A stretch of DNA of 64,000 nucleotides from Bretschneidera sinensis. Taxonomy: Eukaryota; Streptophyta; Magnoliopsida; Brassicales; Akaniaceae. Below, one piece after another: positions 54,299 to 64,000 of the stretch (the first letter of the stretch is position 1; each line of letters starts with the position of its first letter). A program made the position numbers and the translations under genes. The stretch spans positions 70,899,638-70,963,637 of the forward strand of contig CM043699.1 of assembly GCA_023935145.1 (NCBI GenBank). Direction: 5' to 3'. The notes below the pieces were generated by a model. That model ran no database searches and was not told the DNA's origin. It saw only the letters and a program-made list of their open reading frames with translations.

Positions 54299-54318
54299 TT
54301 GGGACCGTCCGTGGGAAA
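54299..54318 (+). promoter_or_regulatory. Primer binding site of element J, Tat type
   Basis: TTGGGACCGTCCGTGGGAAA lies just after the LTR and matches the primer-site form usual for the Tat/Retand/Ogre group (TTGGCGCCGTCCGTGGGAA type). Confidence 0.75.
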
Positions 54319-54375
54319 AACCAATCTCTTGTTAACTAGTAAAAGCGAATAAATCTAAAGAACTCATGTGTTGCC

Positions 54376-55662
54376 ATGCCGATTAAAAACACCACCACGA
54401 ATACCGACAAGGGAGTCGTCGAAACCAGTGCCACACCTATACAAAACAATACTCACAGTTAACAATGCGACTCAAGGTTCCCTGCTGTGTCTGAACACAT
54501 GACCTCTGGTTGTGACCCGCAAACTCTTCCAGGAACGCAATATCCTCGTCATACAGAGATGGATCCTCCTGAAAATCTCAAAGAAGCCACCTCGGTGCAT
54601 CCAACTATTCCAATGATTCAAGCACAGTTCCTAGAGCTCTCTCGTTTAGTGACGAGCCTAGCCACCGAAGTTCGGAGAGGACGTCAACAGCCCTCACCCC
54701 CATCTCTTCACCACGCTCCTAGGCAAACTAGCCCTCCTGATGACGGGTTCCCCATCGACAGTCGTTCCATTGCAAAGTCTTCATCACCTCGCACTAATAG
54801 ATCTATAGGAGGCTCCTCCTCCAGAAGCAACCTGGACCTGGACAAACAGATCAAGGATATGGAAGAGAAAATTAATGAAGCCTTCAAATGTTGGAATCAT
54901 AACGTTCTAAATGAACTCAGCATCCAGGACCCACCATTCACACAAGAAGTTCTCGAAGCTCCACTCCCGCCAAATTTTCGGATGCCATAAATCACCCCTA
55001 CAACGGCTCGACAGATCCCTTAGACTACCTACAACATTACAAGACCACCATGATGCTGCATAGGCATTTTGATCCTATAATGTGCTGAGTGTTTCCCTTG
55101 ACGCTTGAAAAAGCTGTCGACACGTGGTATTCCTGGCTGAAGCCAGGTAACATTGACACCTTCAAAGAGCTCAGCTACGCCTTTGCTTTCCACTTCTTCA
55201 GCAGCAAGGAACCTAAGAAGATCTCGGAAAGCCTGTTCAACATCATTCAACATCAAGGGGAAAGGCTTCGAGCCTATATCTCAAGGTTCAACGCTGCTGT
55301 TTAGGAGATCCCTGACTTCAATCCCAAAGTTCAGATATTGGCATTCAAAAATGGACTGAGATCTGGAATCTTCAGCACCAAGCTCACCAAGCAATCGCCT
55401 AGAGACATGAAAGAGGTCTTAACCCGAGCAGAGAAGTACATGCTAGCAGAAGATGATCAAGTTTTTCAAAGAGAAAGGGAATGGGAAACAAAGAAGAAGA
55501 TGAAAGACACCAGCAATGCTCGGGGTGGGATGACCAAAAAACCTAACCACGAGGGTAGATATAAGACCACCACCCGTTTTGAAAGTTTAACTCCTCTCAT
55601 TGCATCCCTAACCAATGTCCTTATGCAGGTCCAAGACAAGGCAATCCTTCGATGGTCCCTGA
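54376..55662 (+). pseudogene. Element J gag (Tat lineage), cut by H1
   Basis: The frame starts at ATG 54376 and has a TAA at 54460, then is open at 54487-54990. After a frameshift near 54990 it continues in another frame. Recognisable Tat gag blocks are FTQEVLEAPLPPNF (about 54945-54985), GSTDPLDYLQHYKT, FPLTLEKAVDTWYSWLKPG (about 55090-55145), FKELSYAFAFHFFSS and the block ending DKAILRW. There are stops at about 55087 and 55302. The protein is cut at 55663 by H1, before the pol start. Confidence 0.82.
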
Positions 55663-58080
55663 TGTGCAAATTTTAAATTCTCGCAAGTGCACGAATCACA
55701 AATAGTATTGCAATGAGTTTACTCTCGAGGTCGATCTCTCAAGGAATTGCAGTGGTTTAAATCCTAAATTAATTTCTTAAAATTACTAAAACAAACTCTA
55801 AAATTAAATCCTAAACACTCTAATTAAAAGATTGGTGAAGAGAAAATTGAAATAAAAACAATTAAGTAAATTAAACAAAACGAATTATGAAGAGATGAGT
55901 ATAATCAATGGGAACAATTGAGAGTTTAGCTTGCTGTCCAATCTTGAATTGGAACATTTGGTGAATATAAAGAATTAATCAACATCCAATATTATTGGTA
56001 TTTCCGCTAAGACTAGAGAATGTCATTGATCGTGTTTATTCTCAATTTATAACTAATTAATTAAATCTCATGGATCGTGTTCATCAATTAATTAGTTAAA
56101 TTAAGTATAAGGAAAATGCAACCACCTAAATCACAATTTCGTTTGAATTCTGATTTAAATTCATATTCAAGAAAGCTTAATTAGGTCTATATGATTGTCC
56201 TCAACCTAATCTCGAATATTAACCTTGACTATCAATAATAGATGGCCAATCCACAAGCAATAATCAAAGGTTCGAAGGATATTGAATAAGAAATAATATG
56301 AAAAATTTCATAAAACTAAATCCACCAAAATATACAAAACAATCAAGGCAGCTAAGCCAAACGCCCAACAATGCGTTCAGCCGCTCATGTTTAAATCCCA
56401 ATCATAGAATTCAAATACTAGGGTTACAAACATATTGAAGCACAAAAGGAGCAAAGATAGAATTTCTTCCGGAATTACAAGATGAATCCTCAAAGTCTTG
56501 AAGCAATTGATCGTCGCCTTCAATCTTTTGATAAGCCGTCTTGATGAAAGAAACCGTCTCCTCCTTCAATCTCCCAAAACTCCTCTTGATAATATCTCTC
56601 CAAGAACTACCGTCGTCTCCCCCTTTGTTGGTTTTTTGTCTAAGGTTTAAACATGGTTCAAATATGGTCAAGGTTTGAACAGGTCTAAACATGGTTCAAA
56701 GATGGTTAAAATCCAAACCAAAAGTGGAGTATGAAAGTTCAGCAAGTTAAAAGGTTGCACACACATGTGTGCTTAAGCTTTGAGTGTGGCAAGGTCAGGC
56801 ACACTGCTGTGGAAGTTTCTGCCCACAGGCAGGATGTGTGTGCACAGCATCAAGAGGCTGCAGCATCAGGTCACGCCGCAACACACAGCACCACATCAAA
56901 ACGCACAGCATCACTTGGAGAGTGATGAAGGGCTGAGATTAAAGGAAGAACATGATCAAAGGGTCAAGAATGATTCACAAGATTGTCCAAGAATTAAGAG
57001 GCTATAAAAAGGGTTTCTTAGCCTCATTTCAAGTGGTGAAAAAGGTGTGTGAGAGAACCACACAGGTTGTGACATTGTGAGAGACATAAACACAAGAGAG
57101 ACTCTTGTAGTGAGGCTGGTTGTAAAGAAGAGAGGTTAGTAGAGAATTGATAGAAAGCATTGTAATAGGTCTATCACTTTCTCGTTCTCTTCTTGGTTCT
57201 TTAAGAACTTGGATTCTTGAAGGAGATTGCTGTAACTTTGTAAGAACCATTGAGATAGTGCAGAGAGTTCGGAGGAACTCACGGGGACGTAGGCACATTG
57301 CCGAACCTCGACAACAAATTACTTGTCTTCTTTCTTTCTTTGATTTTTTGTTATTGTGTTCGAGTGCTGAAATTCTTTCTACAAGTCATTCAAGACTTGG
57401 GTGTTTGGAAGATCACCACCTGGGCATCTTGTCAAGGTGATTTCCAACACCCTTCAATTTGAGTATAAAAATTCATATATATAGCTGTATGGAGACGACT
57501 TTGTAGATAGAAAAGTCACCCTAGAGTTTCTGTTCAGGCCGTGTGCTTCTGCTGCTGTCTAGGCCCGGTTTTGCTGCTGTCCAAGCCTAGTTCTGCTGTT
57601 GTCTAGGCCGTGTGTTTGCTGCTGTCCAGGCCAGGTCTCTAGTATCAGGAACTGGTCTAGTTGTGCTATTGTGCAGCCCATGCAAATCCAAAAAAAAATC
57701 ATAATTTAACAGCTCCTTCACTTCTGCCATGCTGAAATCACGCACAACCTGACCTTTGTCTACTAAAACTGCCATAACTTTCTCTAGAAAAATCATACTT
57801 ATGAGCCATAAAATTTTCCAGCAAATAGACATCCGAATCTTTCCAAGCATATATGGCTCATCTTCTGGTTCTTCCTGAATCAATACGGTATAATTCGCAA
57901 AAATGACTGATCTGTACGGGCAATTCTAGCAATTTAGTGAAACTCCTTTCTCAGTGCTTGTGAATCTATAAAACAACGAAAAACAACTCAAAGTAACAAA
58001 TTCTTAAGCTAAAGATATAAATAAATACATGAAAAACATACAAAATACTAGGAAAAATATTTGTTCATCAAATGCCCCCA
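55663..58080 (-). repeat. 3' LTR of H1, interrupted by solo LTR G
   Basis: Starts TGTGCAAATTTTAAA and ends TTGTTCATCA. Without G and one copy of its target it is about 1.6 kb and matches 60762-62496. The minus-strand TATA box is in GCTATATATATGAAT (about 57468-57482); upstream of it are repeats of TGCTGCTGTCTAGGCC-like words (about 57545-57635). Confidence 0.85.
56636..57449 (+). mobile_element. Solo LTR G, related to the LTRs of A and F
   Basis: 814 bp, starting TGTTGGTTTTTTGTC and ending GTGATTTCCAACA, with an exact duplication CCCTT on both sides (56631-56635 and 57450-57454). Both ends match the LTRs of A and F. A TATA-like GGCTATAAAAAGGG is at about 57000. No internal sequence remains, so the element was lost by recombination between its LTRs. 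The homologous LTR in H2 is empty at this site (about 61718). Confidence 0.92.
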
Positions 58081-58746
58081 AACTTAGATTTTGTTAGTCC
58101 TCAAGCAAAACTAAAAGAAACCATAAACAAAACAAACCTAAAAACTTAAATCAACAAAACCCTCATACCTTAATTCTTATTATGACTTATATCTAGATAT
58201 CTTATGCACAATTATGTTCACAGTCTCAACACTTCACAATTCATTGTTCAAATCAAGTACACATCGCACATCCATATTCCAATGCTCAAAACACCTCACG
58301 TCAATTACCCCCAAACCTAACGTCAAGAATCTGAATTTACTTCGACTCTAGGCCTTACAGGATTCACTCATTAATCACACTGAACCTTGGTTTCAAACAC
58401 TCATCAAGCATATGCGAATAAAAGTTATGTAAACAAGAAATTTCAAATATAAATTCGCATATAAATATGGATACCATCAAAGAACGCTCATATGTTCGCA
58501 AAATAGATCTCATGAAAGGAATCAAATGTTAGGATTGCAAAGCTATCACATCACCTATATCATATCCTAGTCAAACACCTCAAGTAAAACATATTGAGTA
58601 TGAACTTATGCATAGATGGGCGTGGTTGACTGAACCTGATTTACACCAAAACTCTTTCTTTTCAACTATTTATAAGAGCGACTTTAAATCTCTTGAAGTA
58701 TCTCAGGTCCTCTTTCTTGTCTAACCAAATCCCTTTTTGACATGTT

Positions 58747-58800
<54 letters not shown>

Positions 58801-59480
58801 TTTTTTCTTTTTTTTTACTTTTTTTGGAATAGAAATTTGGATCTTTCTCCAGAGACAGTGGCAACTAGGGCGTATAACGATAGGCACATACTCAAACTTC
58901 TTACTCAAGTCATTCAACTAAAATAATGAGAATACACAACATGATACTTCAAGTGAGTTATATAATCCTAGCATTCAATGCAAAACCTATAGAGATCATC
59001 TAACAAGTAAGGTCATAACCAAGAGTGTTTAAGAGTACCAAGAAACTAACTCTCAGAATAAAATACTTATGGCTCAAATAAATCACTAGGTAGTCTCCAC
59101 TATTTGATTCTCAGTCATTATATCTAGGTTCATCTCAGTATCAACATCAAGAGCACGGTATATGGAATATGAATATGCATCAATCCTCACAACAACTTGT
59201 CAGTGTTAAAGAAACTAAACTTAACGTGCATAAAAGACTTGATTGCTAACCATAAAACAAATTATAGCATGAAAATTTTATCTCAACAAGTAACAAGTTC
59301 TAATTTCACCCCAAACCTAAACTAAACATTTTCTTCAATATATGAAATCAAACACGCGTTCGGAAAAACATTTAGAAGGGAACAATGAAAATTAAAGCAC
59401 TGAAAACATACTCTATCAAATGGGTGGGTTGCCTCCCACCAAGCGCATTCTTTAACGTCTTACCAAGACGTTGGTTGAAC
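58081..59480 (-). other. 3' untranslated region of H1
   Basis: Non-coding. PPT-like modules (plus strand): TGCCCCCAAACTTAG at 58082 with TAGTCCTCAAGC, TACCCCCAAACCTAACG at about 58307, and CACCCCAAACCTAAAC at about 59299. A (TA)n run of about 45 bases lies at 58754-58798. The post-pol motif (GGTTGCCTCCCACCAAGCGC on the plus strand) is at 59427-59446, just after the integrase stop at 59481. Confidence 0.75.
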
Positions 59481-60761
59481 TTATTTAGGATCATGCACCT
59501 CAATGCACTCAACAACACCCTTCTCATGGACTCCTTCCAAGTAAGGCTTCACACGATGCCCGTTGACCTTGAATGTCACTTGAGTCTTCAGGTTCAGCAA
59601 CTCTACTGCTCCATGAGAAAAAACATTGACTATCGAAAATGATCCGCACCATCTTGACTTCAATTTTCTTGGAAATAATTTGAAACGAGTGTTAAACAAA
59701 AGAACTTTCATTCCAGGATTAAGAGACTTAGGATAAGGCCTTGGTCATGGTAATGCTTAGTGCGTTCTTTGTAGATCTTTGCATTCTCATAGGCTTCATC
59801 ATGAATCTCTTCTAACTCATTGAGTTGTAGTAACCACTTCTCTCCTGCCATTGTCATGTCCATGTTCAACTCCTTGATTACCCAATACGCCCGATGCTCA
59901 AGCTTAACCGGTTTGGCACCGTCCTCTAAAATGATCTTATGCATACATATAGCAGGACTAATACCCCTGATGTCACTTATACGCCATCCTATGGCTCTCC
60001 TAAGTCTGCTAAGCTCCTTCACAACTCTCTCACTTGGGTTTTGGTCAAAGTAGATGAAATAATCACAGGATATGTGTCTCCTTCTCCTAGAAATATGTAC
60101 TTAAGGTGCTTCGGTAACTCTTTAAGTTCAAGCTTAGGTGGAGTAGTATCTTCCCTAGGTAGGGAACTTGGCAATTCTAAAGGTTTGCTAGACTCTTCTT
60201 GGGGTGACACTGGTATTGCACTATCTAACATCTCATGATACCCTTCAGTCTCCTCTTCTAGTGTTTCCTCTACTCTCTCAATTGTAAGAGCAACTTCAAG
60301 CTTGTCCTTTATTTCTGTCTGCAAATGAGTGTCATAAACAAGTGAGTCTACACAATCAATAAAAAAACACTCATCGTTAGTAGAAATAGAAGAAGGAGTG
60401 GATAGAGAATCAAACACTTTAAATTGTACAGTCTCTCCCAGGACCGTCATCGTTAACCTCCCATTATGGACATCAATAATAGTCTTGGTTGTGGCCATAA
60501 ATGGTCTACTAAGAAGAATTGTGTGCTCCTTGTCCTTAGATGGGGTTCCTTCCATCTCCAATACCACAAAATCTACAGGCACAATCACTTTGTCTACCTG
60601 TACCAATATATCCTCAACTATTCCCTTAGGATATTTAACTGATCTGTCAGCGAGTTGAAACGATATAGTTGTTGACTTAAGCTCCCCTAAACCTAGTTGC
60701 AAGTATATCGAATATGTCATGAGATTTATACTTGCTCCTAAGTCTAGCATTGCTTTGGCGA
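59481..60761 (-). pseudogene. H1 pol remnant: protease, RT start fused to integrase end
   Basis: Read leftward from 60761: protease AMLDLGASINLMTYSIY with the Asp kept, then a linker with [20 protein letters not shown]. After a frameshift near 60020 comes the segment before [22 protein letters not shown], which runs straight into [14 protein letters not shown] from the C-terminal part of integrase. About 700 residues (RT, RNase H, integrase core) are missing at the joint KPV|KLEH (about 59905). A further frameshift near 59730 leads to [20 protein letters not shown] and the stop at 59481. Confidence 0.83.
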
Positions 60762-62496
60762 TGTGCAAATTTTAAACGCTCGCAAGTGCATGATTCACAA
60801 ATAGTATTGCGATGAGTTTACTCTCGATGTCGATCTCTCAAGGAATTGCACTGGTTTAAATCCTAAATTACTTTCTTAAAATTACTAAAACAAACTTTGA
60901 AATTAAATCCTAAACACTCTGATTAAAAGATTAGTGAAGAGAAAATTGAAATGAAAACAATCAAGTAAATTAAACAAAATGAATTATGAAGAGATGAGGA
61001 TAATCAATGAGAAGAATTAGGAGTTTAGCTTGCTATCCAATCATGAATTGGAACATTTGGTGAATATAAAGAATTAATCAACATCCAAGATTATTGGTAT
61101 TTCCGTTAAGACTAGAGAATGCCATTGATCATGTTTATTCATAACTTATAACTAATTAATTAAATCTCATGGATTGTGTTCATCAATTGATTAGTTAAAT
61201 TAAGTATAAGAAAAAACACAACCACCTAAATCCCAATTTGATTTGAATCCTGATTTAAATTGCTATTCAAGAAAGCTTAATTAGGTCTAGATGATTTGCC
61301 TCAACCTAATCTCGAATATTAACCTTGACTATCAATAATAGATGGCCAATCCACAAGCAATAATCAAAGGTGTGAAAGATATTGAATAAGAAACAATATG
61401 GAAAATTTCATAAAACTAAATCCACCAAAATATACAAAACAATCAAGGTAGCTAATCCAAACGCCCAAACAAAGCGTTCAGTTGCTCATGTTTAAATCTC
61501 AATCACAGAATTCAAATACTAGGGTTACAAGCATATTGAAAGACAAAAGGAGCAAAGATAGAATTTCTTCCCGAATTACAAGATGAATCCTCAAAGTCTT
61601 GAAGCGATTGATCGTCGTCAATCTCTTGATAAGTCGTCTTGATGAAAGAAGTCGTCTCCTCCTTCAATCTCCCAAAACTCCTCTTGATAATATCTCTCCA
61701 AGAACTGTTGTCATCTCCCCCTCTTGATAATCATCCCTCCTCTAAGTCTAAAATTCCTATATATAGCTATATGGAGATGGCTTTGTAGATAGAAAAGTCA
61801 TCCTAGGGTTTCTGCTGCTGTCCAAGCCCGGTTCTACTGCTGTTTAGGCCATGTATTTGCTACTGTCCAGGCTAGGTTTCTACTGTCCAGAACTGGTCCG
61901 ATTGTACTGCTGTCAAGCCCATGCAAATTCCCAAAAAATCAGAATTTAATAGCTCCTTCACTTCTGCCACACCGAAATCACGCACAACCTGACCTCTGTC
62001 TACTAAAACTGTCATAACATTCTCTAGAAAAATCATATTTACAAGCCATAAAATTCTCCCGAAAATAGACATCCAGATCTTTCCAAGCATATATGGCTCA
62101 TCTTCTACTTATTCCTGAATCAATACAGTTTAATCCTCAAAAATCACTTCTGCCACGCCGAAATCACGCACAGCTTGACCTTTGTCTACTAAAACTGCCA
62201 TAACTTTCTCTAAAAAAAATCATATTTACAAGCCGTAAAATTATCTAGAAAATACACATTCAGATCTTTTCAAGCATATATGGCTCATATCCTGGTTCTT
62301 CTTGAATCAATACAGTTTAATCCAAAAAATGACTGATCTGTACGGGCAATTCTGGCAATTTAGTAAAACTCATTTCCAAGTGCTTGTAAACCTGTAAAAC
62401 AACGAAAAACAACTCAAAGTAACAAATTCCTAAGCTAAACATATAAATAAATACTTGAAAAACATACAAAATACTAGGACAAATATTCGTTCATCA
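60762..62496 (-). repeat. 3' LTR of H2 with an internal 186-bp tandem duplication
   Basis: Matches the H1 LTR. The part from ACTTCTGCCACACCGAAATC (61960) recurs at 62146 with a period of 186, whereas H1 has one copy (about 57718-57905). No solo LTR is present at the site corresponding to G. Confidence 0.85.
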
Positions 62497-63173
62497 AATA
62501 CCCCCAAACCTAGATTTTGCTAGTCCTCAAGCAAAACTAAAAGAAAACATAAACAAAACAAACCTAAAAACTTAAATCAACAAAATCCTTATACCTTGAT
62601 TCTTATTATGACTCGTATCTAGATATCTAATGCACAATTATGTTCACAGTCTCAATACTTCATAATTCATTGCTCAAATCAAGTACACATCGCACATCCA
62701 TATTCCAATGCTCAAAACATCTCACGTCAATTACCCCCAAACCTAAGGTCAAGAATCCGAATTTGCTTCGACTCTAGGCCTCACAGGATTCACTCATTAA
62801 GCACACTGAACCTAGGTTTCAAACACTCATCAAGCATATGCGAATAAAAGTTATGTAAACAAGAAATTTCAAATATAAATTCGCATATGAATATAGATAT
62901 CATCAAAGAATGGTCATATGTTCACAAAATAGATCTCATGAAGGGAATCAAATGTTAGGATTGCAAAGCTATCACATCGCTTATATCATATCCTAGTCAA
63001 ACACCTCAAGCAAAACATATTGAGTATGAACCTATGCATAGATGGGCATGGTTGGCTTAACCTGATTTACACCAAATCTCTTTCTTTTCAACTCTTTATA
63101 AGAGCAATTTCAATACCCTTGAAGTATCTCAGGTCCTCTTTCTTGTTTAACCAAATCCATTTTTTAACATGTT

Positions 63174-63211
<38 letters not shown>

Positions 63212-63305
63212 CTTTCTTTTCTTCTTCTCTTTTAACTTTCTCTTTTTGAATAGGAATTTGGATCTTTCTTCAGAGACAATGGCAACTAAGGTGTATAACG
63301 ATAGA
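62497..63305 (-). other. 3' untranslated region of H2
   Basis: Homologous to 58081-58882. PPT modules at 62498 (TACCCCCAAACCTAG) and about 62734 (TACCCCCAAACCTAAGG). A (TA)n run of about 28 bases at 63179-63207, shorter than in H1. Confidence 0.75.
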
Positions 63306-64000
63306 TGTTGTGAGTCTTAAATTACTCGTAAGCGCACGAGTCGTTTGCAATATAGTGTGTGCAAGTGCGAGGTCGAATCCACAGGGAATTGCGTCGTGAA
63401 AATAGATATTTATCTAAACTAAACCTATTTTAACCTAGTTCCGAATTTTGAACTGTGTCGTGCAAAGAATATAAACTAAACTAAATTGATTTAAAACAAA
63501 TAATAAAAGCACTAAAGTTTCTAAATCCACCCCACCAAATTAAAGCATATATTTTCATGATTTTTGTTCCTACAACCGACAAGCAATTACATCCTATGTA
63601 TGTTCTATATAAAATAATTTATCAAATAATTCCATGAATCCGTTGATATAAAAATCACAACGAATACCCTAATTAAATCAAATCATCCAATATATCCGTT
63701 TAATTTACAAAGCACAGTGGATATCCAATTTAATTTGAATGATTCGATGTATCCGTCGGATGAAACACATCGAATATCCAATTTGAATAGTTTATAAACA
63801 AAACAATCAATCATAAGTATTTACTCAAGCAATTGAACTGAAATAGGACATCAATACAAAAAAGTCGGAATCGTACGAACATGTATGAAAATATAATGCT
63901 AATCAATTGCAAGGCTTCATCTTCAACCTTAGATAAAGGTTTTAGCCTCTCATGATTACGAAAATAAATTTCACAAAACATTAAACTTTAAAACACAAAA
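63306..64000 (-). repeat. Element I: Athila-like LTR, partial
   Basis: Starts TGTTGTGAGTC exactly where homology between H2 and H1 ends. It carries GCGAGGTCGAATCCACAGGG at about 63367-63386, the U5 word also present at the left end of B's LTR, so it is probably an Athila-like LTR in minus orientation. The rest leaves the window, with no coding frame seen. The class and border rest on this word and on the break with H1. Confidence 0.65.

Larger units (their letters stand above)
55663..60761 (-). mobile_element. Element H1: truncated Athila-lineage retrotransposon
   Basis: Minus strand. The left (3') LTR, a 3' untranslated region with PPT modules, and a rearranged pol are present. The right part with gag and the 5' LTR is missing because H2 starts inside the protease at 60762. 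It sits in the gag of J. It carries a solo LTR of another family (G). The pol has lost everything between the start of RT and the end of integrase, so it is not functional. Confidence 0.82.
60762..63305 (-). mobile_element. Element H2: second H-family copy (LTR and 3' UTR only)
   Basis: Same family and orientation as H1. A 1735-bp LTR (60762-62496) is followed by the 3' untranslated region, which aligns with 58081-58882 of H1 and stops at 63305 where element I begins. It lies inside the protease of H1. Its other end is outside the window, so its target duplication cannot be tested. No coding sequence is left in the window. Confidence 0.8.

Noticed and set aside
55029..55256. 75-codon minus-strand frame opposite the J gag
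   Set aside because: The plus strand carries clear Tat gag blocks (FPLTLEKAVDTWYSWL) over the same bases; the minus frame is a shadow.

Overview
The window is plant nuclear DNA, almost certainly from a eudicot: it is AT-rich, has no operons, and consists of nested LTR retrotransposons primed from plant tRNAs (initiator Met for copia, Asp for Athila-like gypsy), a LINE of the plant L1 type, a MITE, and one small intron-containing gene. I cannot name the species. No rRNA, tRNA gene or CRISPR array was seen.

Layout. 1-1919: unassigned DNA with four ~115-bp direct repeats before a TATA-like site. 1920-7205: a non-autonomous Athila-derived element with equal 1318-bp LTRs. 7206-8660: the 3' end of a Tat-like element (two-period tandem array plus LTR). 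9267-13759: a decayed minus-strand chromovirus. 13760-19990: a minus-strand copia relic (D) split in its reverse transcriptase by a coding-free Tat-type element (14070-18398). 19996-39500: copia element C, whose 5' LTR is split by copia element A (20154-35770), itself split in pol by a nearly complete Athila-lineage element B (24701-34141). 39696-39878: a MITE with an 11-bp target duplication. 40155-52075: a LINE fragment split by copia element E (41133-51349), which is split by copia element F (42425-47842). 53088-53568: the only cellular gene, a two-exon gene for a small secreted cysteine-rich protein. 53747-64000: a Tat-lineage element J (5' LTR and gag) broken by Athila-lineage H1, which carries a solo LTR (G) of the A/F superfamily; H1 is broken by H2, and H2 by the LTR of another element (I) that leaves the window.

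The nesting gives a relative order of insertion: LINE before E before F; D before the Tat-type element and before C, then A, then B; J before H1, then G and H2, then I. Target duplications are exact for A (AGATT), B (GTTAT), F (ATACT), G (CCCTT) and the MITE. No element looks autonomous: B comes closest, with five in-frame stops and one single-base frameshift in gag-pol.

The most interesting signals are non-coding. Three diverged Athila-like families (element 1, B, H) share a short motif just after the pol stop, duplicated polypurine-tract modules bounding a 1.2-1.3 kb 3' segment, and a U5 word. Five LTR families from two superfamilies carry short GC-rich repeated words upstream of their TATA boxes. 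Two Tat-type tandem arrays share a core.
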